Below are positions 1-5,506 of a stretch of DNA of 64,000 bases, piece by piece; within the stretch, counting starts at the first letter, position 1; each line of letters begins with the position of its first letter. The position numbers were made by a program, and so were the translations under genes. This stretch comes from Candidatus Solibacter sp. (GTDB taxonomy: Bacteria > Acidobacteriota > Terriglobia > Bryobacterales > Bryobacteraceae), in assembly GCA_013822245.1 (NCBI GenBank), contig PNKE01000013.1, positions 22,902 through 86,901 on the forward strand, given 5' to 3'. Below the pieces are notes generated by a model. The model was given only the letters and a program-made list of their open reading frames with translations. It made no database searches and had not been told where the DNA came from.

Positions 1-123
1 TCGCTCAACCAGGATGCGTCCTTCGACAACTTCCGGGAGTATGTGATTCCGGAACCGGGCACCTATGCGTTGATGGCTGCCGGCCTGCTTGGCCTGTTCG
101 CCATTCGCCGCAAGAGAGTCTAA
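1..123 (+). CDS. PEP-CTERM sorting-domain protein, 3' end only
   Basis: The window opens inside this gene, and only the last 40 codons are present. They show the canonical PEP-CTERM signature: the motif IPEPGTYAL, a hydrophobic helix (MAAGLLGLFA) and a terminal basic cluster (IRRKRV). In this family the tail is recognised by an exosortase and the protein is exported to the surface or exopolysaccharide. The tail is almost the same as that of the gene at 486, so the two are probably paralogues in tandem. The N-terminal domain lies outside the window. No exosortase gene was seen in the window. Confidence 0.85.
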   Translation, partial: SLNQDASFDNFREYVIPEPGTYALMAAGLLGLFAIRRKRV

Positions 124-146
124 GCGTCAACAACAATCAGCCGATG

Positions 147-180
147 AACCGCGCCCTTCGGGGCGCGGTTTTCTTTTTTC
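147..180 (+). terminator. Rho-independent terminator after the first PEP-CTERM gene
   Basis: A perfect 10-bp stem (147-156 with 161-170, aaccgcgccc/gggcgcggtt) closes a TTCG tetraloop and runs into ttcttttttc. It lies 24 nt after the stop codon. This is a textbook intrinsic terminator. Confidence 0.9.
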
Positions 181-485
181 CCGATCCCATCCACGCCGTG
201 CTTCCCCTTGCCGCGGCTTGCCCGTAGCGCGAGGCGGCGCCGCCGGCCCTTCAGTTTTCTCCGCAAGTTATTCATTTCGAAAGGCATTCTCTCCCCTCCT
301 GTCTCAATTGAGCCTCCCTGTACTGGGAGGGCGACAGGTCTCAGGCCCGGTACTCATTTGCCTCTGTCATAGACCCTCCTGGTGATTCGGCCTTACGAAA
401 CACGCCCGTAGGCTGAGATTGTCGCTGCCGATCATGCAGAGGCAACCACGCCGGGATCGGCGAGATGAAGATGAGGGGAAAGCAT
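181..485. other. Non-coding leader before the second PEP-CTERM gene
   Basis: About 300 bases without a convincing gene. The clearest structure is a hairpin at 313-330 (cctccc, loop tgtact, gggagg), followed by a C/T-rich stretch up to the ribosome-binding site at 474-480. The length and hairpin would suit a regulated 5' leader for the gene at 486. I could not match it to a known riboswitch, and no good sigma-70 promoter stands out. Confidence 0.3.
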
Positions 486-1145
486 ATGACAAGAGTATTG
501 AAACTGGCTTTGGTCCTGGCCGTTGTGAGCGCTCTGAGCTTCGCCGCCACGATCGACAACTTCAATGGAGCCGCCAGCGCACAGATCGCACGCGATTCAG
601 TCATCGACGGGACCGCCGTTACCGACACGCAGGGCAACAGGACGATCTTTGCGAACAAGAGCGCCGGAAGCGATGGAATCTTTCTGGATTCGGTCGTCAC
701 CGCGCTAGCCAATGGCTACTTCACCGGGAGTTCAGGCGTGGGAACAGCCGGCACAACCGGCGCCTCCTATATCGGGATGTGGAGCCTCACATCGTTTGAT
801 GTTGGTTTTTCGATCGAGTTGATTGGGAACGACTTGCCTGGTTCCAAGATCGCCTTCTGGCTCTCGGATGGGACCAACACGGCGACATCGCCGGATTACG
901 GCCTGGCCGTGGTCGCGCCGGGCGACCCGAGCCAGTTGATTGTCGCCCTGTTCAGCGGCTTCAACGGGATCGGGGCGGTGAACATGTCCGCCATCACTTC
1001 CCTGGGGTTTGTGAACACCCACGTTGCCAATGGCGACCTGGCGCTGGACAACTTCGGCACGCAGGTCATCCCCGAGCCGGGCACCTATGCGCTGATGGCA
1101 GCCGGTCTGGTGGGGCTGTATTTCGTCCGCCGCCGCAGGGCTTAA
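486..1145 (+). CDS. PEP-CTERM sorting-domain protein
   Basis: A 219-residue exported protein. The ATG at 486 is preferred over the in-frame ATG at 465 because aggggaa lies 5 nt upstream of it. An N-terminal signal peptide (TRVLKLALVLAVVSALSFAA) is followed by a Ser/Thr/Gly-rich beta-type domain with no catalytic motif I recognise. The C-terminus has the PEP-CTERM tripartite tail: IPEPGTYAL, hydrophobic helix, RRRRA. By family precedent it is anchored or released at the surface by an exosortase/archaeosortase-type enzyme. Its tail is nearly identical to that of the truncated gene at the window start. The biological role of the globular part is unknown. Confidence 0.85.
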   Translation: MTRVLKLALVLAVVSALSFAATIDNFNGAASAQIARDSVIDGTAVTDTQGNRTIFANKSAGSDGIFLDSVVTALANGYFTGSSGVGTAGTTGASYIGMWSLTSFDVGFSIELIGNDLPGSKIAFWLSDGTNTATSPDYGLAVVAPGDPSQLIVALFSGFNGIGAVNMSAITSLGFVNTHVANGDLALDNFGTQVIPEPGTYALMAAGLVGLYFVRRRRA

Positions 1146-1178
1146 AAAAAGCCGGCCACCGGCACGCAGTTTGAAACA

Positions 1179-1217
1179 GGCCGCGGCCCCTGGGAGGGTC
1201 GCGGCCGTTTCACGTTT
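1179..1217 (+). terminator. Intrinsic terminator after PEP-CTERM gene
   Basis: An 11-bp GC-rich stem (1179-1189 with 1196-1206, one G-T pair) with a 6-nt loop, followed by gtttcacgttt. It starts 34 nt after the stop of the PEP-CTERM gene. The T-run is interrupted, so efficiency is uncertain. Confidence 0.6.
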
Positions 1218-1251
1218 CACCCCGCCCGAGATCGACCCGCCAGGCATCCGC

Positions 1252-1257
1252 TATAAT
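1252..1257 (+). promoter_or_regulatory. Consensus -10 hexamer TATAAT
   Basis: A perfect TATAAT sits in otherwise very GC-rich DNA, about 155 nt upstream of the DUF2934 gene and downstream of the preceding terminator. No good -35 is seen at 17 nt (agatcg). If used, it would give the DUF2934 gene a leader of roughly 150 nt. Confidence 0.4.
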
Positions 1258-1412
1258 AGGAAAAGATCATTCCAAGGCGCCGAGTTCATGCGCCCGTCGC
1301 ACTGGGCCCGGCCACAAGATTCCGCTTCCCCCGTTACAGCAGTTGGATTGTGACCCGGCCGTATCAAACAATTCACACAAGTCTTGTAGTGTCTGTACAG
1401 AGGAGTAACAAT

Positions 1413-1745
1413 ATGCCAACGAAGAAGAGGGTCGAGACCGAATCCGCCGCCGCCGAGCCGAAGCCGGCCAGGCGCGCCGCGAAGAAGACCACCGCCGAGC
1501 CGAAAGCCGCCGCCGCGCGCAAGACGGCCGCGAAGCCTGTCACGGCAGCCGCGACGCACAAAGCCACAGCCCGGCGCACGGCAACCAAGAAGGCCGCCGC
1601 GCCCGCATTCCATGTGGATCTCCACCGTGAAGAGGTCGAGCGCGAGGCCTACCTGATCTGGGCCAGCCGGGGCCACGAGCACGGCCAGGCGCATGAGGAC
1701 TGGCTGCGGGCGATCGAGACCGTCAAGGCTCGCCACCAGAAGTAA
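1413..1745 (+). CDS. Histone-H1-like Lys/Ala-rich protein with C-terminal DUF2934 domain
   Basis: A 110-residue protein. The ATG at 1413 has gaggag 7 nt upstream. Residues 1-68 are almost entirely Ala, Lys, Arg, Thr and Pro with KKTTAEPK/ARKTAAKP-type repeats, like bacterial histone-H1-like tails that bind DNA non-specifically. Residues 70-110 carry the DUF2934 pattern (EEVEREAYLIWASRGHEHG, then DWLRAIETVK), a small helical domain common in Acidobacteria and Proteobacteria with no established function. The fusion suggests a nucleoid-associated or stress protein; that is inference. It faces lexA tail to tail, with 56 bp between the two stop codons. Confidence 0.8.
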   Translation: MPTKKRVETESAAAEPKPARRAAKKTTAEPKAAAARKTAAKPVTAAATHKATARRTATKKAAAPAFHVDLHREEVEREAYLIWASRGHEHGQAHEDWLRAIETVKARHQK

Positions 1746-1766
1746 GCGACGGTTTTCCGCTTATAC

Positions 1767-1801
1767 GGCCGGGCGCCCTCTCCCCTGAATGGGCCCCGGC
1801 C
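1767..1801. terminator. Candidate bidirectional hairpin between DUF2934 gene and lexA
   Basis: A 7-bp GC stem (1767-1773 with 1795-1801) spans the gap between the two convergent genes. The loop is long (21 nt) and there is no clear T-run, so this is weak evidence for a shared terminator. Confidence 0.25.
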
Positions 1802-2431
1802 CTATTTGTATTTGCGCAGGACGGCCAGCACGCGGCCCTGGATCTGAAGCTGTTCCGGCTCGACCACGATCGGCAGCATCTCCGCGTTGGCGGGCTGGAG
1901 CCGGTAACGGCCGCCGGCTTCGCGGTAGATGCGCTTGAGCGTGGTCTCCATGCCGTCCACCAGGGCGACGACGATCTCGCCGTCACGGACGCTGGCGGTG
2001 CGTTGAACGAGGACGTAGTCGCCGCTGAGGATATGGTCGCCGATCATGGAATCGCCGCGGACTTCGAGGGCGAAGGTCTCGGATGAACCGGCGAAGTCGG
2101 CGAAACTGAGAGTTTCCGGGTTCTGGACGGCATCGACGGGCGTGCCGGCGGCGATCCGGCCGAGCAGCGGGATTTCGCCGGGCGCGGCGGATCTGACGCG
2201 GGTCAGTTCGGCCTGCTTGTATTCGGCGGCCACCTCGATGGAGCGGCTCTCATTGAACCGCCGCTTCAGATAGCCCTTCTGTTCGAGGGCGCTGACGTGT
2301 TTGTGGACCGTTGCCAGCGAGGCCAGGTCGACCCCGCCGGCTATCTCTTCAAAGCTCGGGCTGTAGCCGTGACGTTCGGAGAATCTCAGGATGAAGTCGA
2401 GGACTTCCTTTTGTCTGGGAGTAAGGGCCAT
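1802..2431 (-). CDS. lexA: LexA repressor (SOS regulator, self-cleaving)
   Basis: A 209-residue protein of normal LexA length. Residues 1-65 form the winged helix-turn-helix DNA-binding domain (MALTPRQKEVLDFI at the start). The hinge contains the self-cleavage dipeptide Ala95-Gly96 (GRIAAGTPVD). The peptidase domain has the catalytic Ser128 (RGDSMIGDHI) and Lys166 (METTLKRI). On DNA damage, RecA filaments are known to stimulate cleavage and derepress the SOS genes. The start codon has no Shine-Dalgarno, but a -10-like hexamer ends 7 nt upstream, so the mRNA is probably leaderless. A palindrome overlapping that promoter is a likely autoregulatory operator. Confidence 0.95.
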   Translation of the reverse strand: MALTPRQKEVLDFILRFSERHGYSPSFEEIAGGVDLASLATVHKHVSALEQKGYLKRRFNESRSIEVAAEYKQAELTRVRSAAPGEIPLLGRIAAGTPVDAVQNPETLSFADFAGSSETFALEVRGDSMIGDHILSGDYVLVQRTASVRDGEIVVALVDGMETTLKRIYREAGGRYRLQPANAEMLPIVVEPEQLQIQGRVLAVLRKYK

Positions 2432-2434
2432 GGT

Positions 2435-2466
2435 CGTATTTTTGGCGAATACGAGGCGAAAGTCAA
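2435..2466 (-). promoter_or_regulatory. lexA promoter with overlapping palindromic operator
   Basis: On the minus strand, TTGACT (2461-2466) and AAAAAT (2438-2443) are separated by exactly 17 nt, placing transcription start at or next to the lexA ATG (2431). A perfect inverted repeat, CGTATT-N7-AATACG (2435-2453), covers the -10. LexA autoregulation is general in bacteria, but operator sequences differ between phyla. Reading this palindrome as the LexA box of this organism is inference. Confidence 0.6.
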
Positions 2467-2509
2467 GTGCCGTCTTAGCCGTCTCTTCGCCCTGGCATGA
2501 ATTGCGGGA

Positions 2510-2737
2510 TCAGTTCAGTCCGCAGCGGCCCGGCGTGGGGCACATCTGGCCGCAGGGGCCGGGTTTGGGGGAGGAGGCGCCGGGGCCGTTGGCGTGGGCG
2601 GCGAAGGTGGAAAGCTCCTTCTCGAGATGCTGCTCGCCGCAGGAGGGGCAGGTGAGCGAGGCGATGTCGGAATCGCGGCGGATGAGCTTTTCGAAGCGGG
2701 AGCCGCAGTCCCGGCAGCGGTATTCGAAGATCGGCAT
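2510..2737 (-). CDS. FmdB-family zinc-ribbon protein
   Basis: A 75-residue protein starting MPIFEYRCRDCGSRFE, the hallmark of the FmdB/CxxC_CXXC_SSSS regulatory-protein family. Two CxxC knuckles (RCRDCG near residue 8, TCPSCG near residue 30) would bind one zinc ion. Two further Cys (CGQMC) lie in a Pro/Gly-rich tail. The family is linked to amide and formamide metabolism in a few organisms, but most members have no known role. The gene ends 78 bp before lexA, which has its own promoter, so co-regulation is not implied. Confidence 0.8.
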   Translation of the reverse strand: MPIFEYRCRDCGSRFEKLIRRDSDIASLTCPSCGEQHLEKELSTFAAHANGPGASSPKPGPCGQMCPTPGRCGLN

Positions 2738-2971
2738 GATCTACCTTGTCCTCCTGAGAATCTCTTATGCAATTGTATCAACCGCGCCGCGGACCTCGGA
2801 AGGGGGCGCGGTCTGGCGGTTCGAAATGACGGAGAAGGCGGCGCGGCGCGAGGGGTTGCCCGCGAGGACCGCTTCGATGGCGTCGCCCAGCGATTGCCCG
2901 CGGCTGGCGGCCGCCTGGGCGAGCAGGAGAAAGAGAAACCCGGGCATGGGATTTCGGTTTATCCTGAGGCC

Positions 2972-3637
2972 ATGAAGCTGCTTGCCGCGTGGCTGATGGC
3001 GTTGCTGGTTCCGGCGTGGGCGATTGAGCCGCGCAAGTCTCCGGCGGAGTACCGTGCGCAGGCCGAGACGCCGGCGGCGGCGCTGGGGGCGGAGTATATC
3101 GGGCGGTTTGTGACCGGGAACGGCGGCAGCCACGCGATTGGCGACTATATCGCGATCGAGGTGGGTTACTATCCGAAGACGCGGGAGGCGGTGGCGGTGC
3201 GGGGGTCGGATTTCATGCTTCGGATCAATGGCGCGAAGCAACTGGTGTATCCGCAGGTGGCGCAACTGGTGGCTGGTGCGATCCGGAATCCGCATTGGGA
3301 GCGCCAGAGGGGGCTGGTGACGGGTGTGGGGATGGGCGGTGGAGGGATTGTGATCGGGGGGCCGAGGCAGAGGAGCCGGTTTCCGGGCGATCCGACGGTG
3401 CGGGCGCCAATGCCTGATCCGACAAGCACGGAGCAGGGCGTGAGCCAGGATTCGGAGAACGATCCGCTGGAGGAGGCGGCGCGGGCGGTGGCCGGCAGCG
3501 CCTTGCCCGAGGGCGGCGAGACGGGCGTGCGCGCGGGCTACATCTACTTCATTTACGGGAAGAAGCTGTCGACGCTGAAAAAGATCGAGCTGGTTTGGAT
3601 TGCGGGCGATGAGAAGCGGAGCCTGGTATTGAAGTAG
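2972..3637 (+). CDS. Secreted protein of unknown function
   Basis: A 221-residue protein. The ATG at 2972 gives a clean signal peptide (MKLLAAWLMALLVPAWAIEP), and gag lies a few nt upstream. An upstream extension of the frame is open but has no coding character. The mature part contains AEYIGRFVTGNGGSHAIGDY, a region FMLRINGAKQLVYPQVAQLV, a Gly-rich stretch (GVGMGGGGIVIGG) and a C-terminal YIYFIYGKKLSTLKKIELVW beta strand pair ending in VLK. I do not recognise a family. Export to the periplasm is the only supported inference. Confidence 0.7.
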   Translation: MKLLAAWLMALLVPAWAIEPRKSPAEYRAQAETPAAALGAEYIGRFVTGNGGSHAIGDYIAIEVGYYPKTREAVAVRGSDFMLRINGAKQLVYPQVAQLVAGAIRNPHWERQRGLVTGVGMGGGGIVIGGPRQRSRFPGDPTVRAPMPDPTSTEQGVSQDSENDPLEEAARAVAGSALPEGGETGVRAGYIYFIYGKKLSTLKKIELVWIAGDEKRSLVLK

Positions 3638-3649
3638 CGGCGGGCGGGG

Positions 3650-4885
3650 TCAGGATTTGCGGGATGGGCTGGAAAGGCGGGATTCGAGCCAGATCATCAT
3701 GAGCAGCACGGCGACCATGATGGAGCCGAAGAGGGGCAGACCCATGACGACGCCGACGCCGAGCCAGTGGGCGAAGTAGCCGAGCGAAGCGGGGGCGAGA
3801 AGGCCGCCGGTCACGGCAAGCGAGAAGATGCCGCTGAAAAAGCCGGGGTGGAAGTAAGGGAAGCGGCCGCCGATTTTTTCAACGACGAGAGGCAGGATGA
3901 GGGCGAAGCCGGCGGCGGCGAGGACTGTGCCGGTGATGACGCCGAACAGGTTGTCGGTAAAGCTGAGGATGAGGCAGGCGAACATGGGTCCGAGGACGGC
4001 GCCGGCGAGAAGTCTGCCGTGCGGGACATGGGGCAGGATGCGCTGGCCGAGCAGGCGGCCGAGCAGGAGGACGAACCAGTAGAGGGCGAGCATGGAGAGC
4101 GAAGTGGCGGGGCTCCAGCCGAGTTTTTGCGAAAGGTAGACGGCGAGCCAGCCGGCGACAGCGCCTTCGTTGCCGAACTGGAAGAACAGCAGGGCGGCGA
4201 ACATGATGGCGCCGGGGCTTTTGAAGTCGGCGATCGACTGGCGCCAGTCGGGTTGGGCGACGACGGGGTCGTCGGGCATCTGGAGACGGACGAAGAAACC
4301 GAAGGCGAACAGCGGGGCCAAGGCAAGGAAGATGAGGATGCTGGGGACGGTGTAGGCGAAGAAGATGCCGCCGACGACGAGGGACGAGGTGAGTCCGCCG
4401 AGGGTGAAAAGCGTGCCCGCCAGCGTCAATGTGGAGGCGGAGTCGAGTTCGTAGGCGGGGGCGATGGCGTGCAGGGCCGAGCTATGGACCGAGCCGGCGC
4501 CGATGCCCATGATGAGCAGGCCGGCGAGCCGGCCGGCCCAGTGCAGAGGGGGGGCAAAGCCGGCCAGGATGAGGAGTCCGGCGGCGGCGGTGAGACATCC
4601 AGCCCAAAGACCGAAAGCGATGCCCTTCCTCTTGAGAAGCGGCTGTGCGATGAGGCTGCCGGCGAGGACGCCGAGATTCTGGGCGAGGAAGTAAGTGCCA
4701 ATGAGGATGAAATCGGGGGCGATGTGGTGGCGCCAGGCGAGAAGCAGTGCGCCCAGGCTGGCCATGAGCAGGCCGGCGATATAGAAACCCCAAAGTCCGC
4801 GGCGGGCGCCGGCCATGGAGCGGCGGGCGGTCTCCATGCGGCCCTGGCTCAGCTCCGGCTGAGGTGGGATTTCAGTGGACACCAT
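3650..4885 (-). CDS. Major facilitator superfamily transporter
   Basis: A 411-residue integral membrane protein with about 12 hydrophobic segments in two halves joined by a hydrophilic linker near residues 200-220 (RLQMPDDPVVAQPDWRQ). Features fitting an MFS permease are the first helix after a short cytosolic N-terminus (GLWGFYIAGLLMASLGALLL), PLLKRKGIAFGLW in loop 2-3 and GRLLGQRILPH in the second half. The substrate cannot be told from sequence; sugar or drug export are both possible. It stands alone, convergent with the secreted-protein gene at 2972 (12-bp gap). Confidence 0.85.
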   Translation of the reverse strand: MVSTEIPPQPELSQGRMETARRSMAGARRGLWGFYIAGLLMASLGALLLAWRHHIAPDFILIGTYFLAQNLGVLAGSLIAQPLLKRKGIAFGLWAGCLTAAAGLLILAGFAPPLHWAGRLAGLLIMGIGAGSVHSSALHAIAPAYELDSASTLTLAGTLFTLGGLTSSLVVGGIFFAYTVPSILIFLALAPLFAFGFFVRLQMPDDPVVAQPDWRQSIADFKSPGAIMFAALLFFQFGNEGAVAGWLAVYLSQKLGWSPATSLSMLALYWFVLLLGRLLGQRILPHVPHGRLLAGAVLGPMFACLILSFTDNLFGVITGTVLAAAGFALILPLVVEKIGGRFPYFHPGFFSGIFSLAVTGGLLAPASLGYFAHWLGVGVVMGLPLFGSIMVAVLLMMIWLESRLSSPSRKS

Positions 4886-4945
4886 CCGATTCTACCCTGA
4901 TTCGGAGTTCATGGATGTATCTGTTTGGGTGATTCTCCCTAGAAT

Positions 4946-5157
4946 GGAAGAGCCGGGCGTGGATCTACAAAAAACCGTATGGGGGGTGGACGGTGTGATG
5001 TTTGTTTTCAGTTGCTTAGATTTGGCCTAAGACGTGCGGATGATGCAGCGGGTCACGTTAGTTTTTCGCTTCCTGGTGGAGTTGCCTCCGTCAGGGTTTC
5101 CGGGCTTCAATGGAAGCCACACCCCTCAACCCCGTGAAAGCACGGGGTTCCTTTTTG
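4946..5157 (+). ncRNA. Candidate small RNA ending at an intrinsic terminator
   Basis: No plausible protein is encoded between the MFS gene and the terminator at 5128, yet the segment is rich in local hairpins: cttag/ctaag, ggag/ctcc and ggcttc/gaagcc just before the terminator. A TAGAAT hexamer at 4940-4945 could set the 5' end, giving about 205 nt. The size resembles 6S RNA, but I could not convince myself of the diagnostic closing stem and bubble. It does not look like tmRNA, SRP RNA or RNase P RNA. The 5' end is a guess. Confidence 0.35.
5128..5157 (+). terminator. Strong intrinsic terminator
   Basis: A perfect 9-bp stem (aaccccgtg 5128-5136 with cacggggtt 5141-5149), loop aaag, then cctttttg. 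No protein gene lies upstream on this strand, so the terminator itself implies a non-coding transcript ending here. Confidence 0.85.
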
Positions 5158-5242
5158 TTGAGGGCCGGCGGCGGGCAAGATGCCGGGTATGGGGGTTGCA
5201 GGCGAACGAATACAAAATATTGTAGGGGAGTTGATTTTTCTA

Positions 5243-5272
5243 TTGACAGGCGCGGCCGGTCGCCTTTAGCAT
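5243..5272 (+). promoter_or_regulatory. Sigma-70-type promoter of the structured RNA
   Basis: A perfect TTGACA -35 (5243-5248) is followed, after 18 nt, by TAGCAT (5267-5272, four of six consensus bases). Transcription would begin near 5279, about 8 nt before the 16S-complementary segment. This is the best consensus -35 noticed in the window. Confidence 0.6.
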
Positions 5273-5309
5273 GGGGCCATCACTGAAGAAAGGAGGTGGT
5301 CCAGAAAAA

Positions 5310-5354
5310 ATGAAACCTGGTTGTATTCTGTCGCGCGAGGTGGCTGATAGCTGA
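5310..5354 (+). CDS. 14-codon ORF behind the extended Shine-Dalgarno
   Basis: ATG at 5310 encodes MKPGCILSREVADS and ends at TGA 5352-5354. The 16S-complementary segment ends 5 nt before the ATG, but its AGGAGG core is 13 nt away, longer than is optimal. The second half of the ORF is also one strand of the main predicted helix, so translation and folding would compete. It could be a regulatory leader peptide, or the ATG could be incidental. Only conservation of the codons in relatives would tell. Confidence 0.35.
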   Translation: MKPGCILSREVADS

Positions 5355-5473
5355 TTCGGCTGCTCTAATGCACAGATCCCTCATCTCAGTGACGGGATCG
5401 AAGCTCCTGTGGACCAGCCACGAAAGCGCGTCTTTCAGGCCGCAGGTCTGATTCCCAGGCTACCTAGATAAGG

Positions 5474-5506
5474 CCCCGCCGCCGGGTTCCGGCTGCGGGG
5501 TCTTCG
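5474..5506. terminator. Bidirectional hairpin terminator
   Basis: A 12-position GC stem (5474-5485 with 5489-5500, one mismatch) with a gtt loop, followed by tcttcg on the plus strand. It abuts the stop codon of the minus-strand glycosyltransferase (5507), so it may end both transcripts. The T-tract is weak. Confidence 0.55.

Larger units (their letters stand above)
5279..5506 (+). ncRNA. Structured RNA with an 18-nt anti-16S (extended Shine-Dalgarno) segment
   Basis: About 225 nt lie between a good promoter and a terminator. Bases 5287-5304 (agaaaggaggtggtccag) match the complement of the universal 16S rRNA 3' end over 18 nt; the single difference gives a G-U pair. Downstream there is a 6-bp hairpin (5375-5380 with 5394-5399). 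A helix of gtggctg (5340-5346) with cagccac (5415-5421) extends through an internal loop to cgcg/cgcg (5334-5337 with 5427-5430). Bases 5411-5419 can instead pair with 5295-5302 inside the anti-16S segment, so the two folds exclude each other. A 14-codon ORF begins at 5310. This could be a ribosome-binding regulator or a leader peptide. No Rfam family could be assigned by eye. Confidence 0.5.

Noticed and set aside
300..485. Cyclic-di-GMP riboswitch before the PEP-CTERM gene
   Set aside because: The conserved GEMM core and tetraloop-receptor could not be recognised. Only a simple hairpin is supported.
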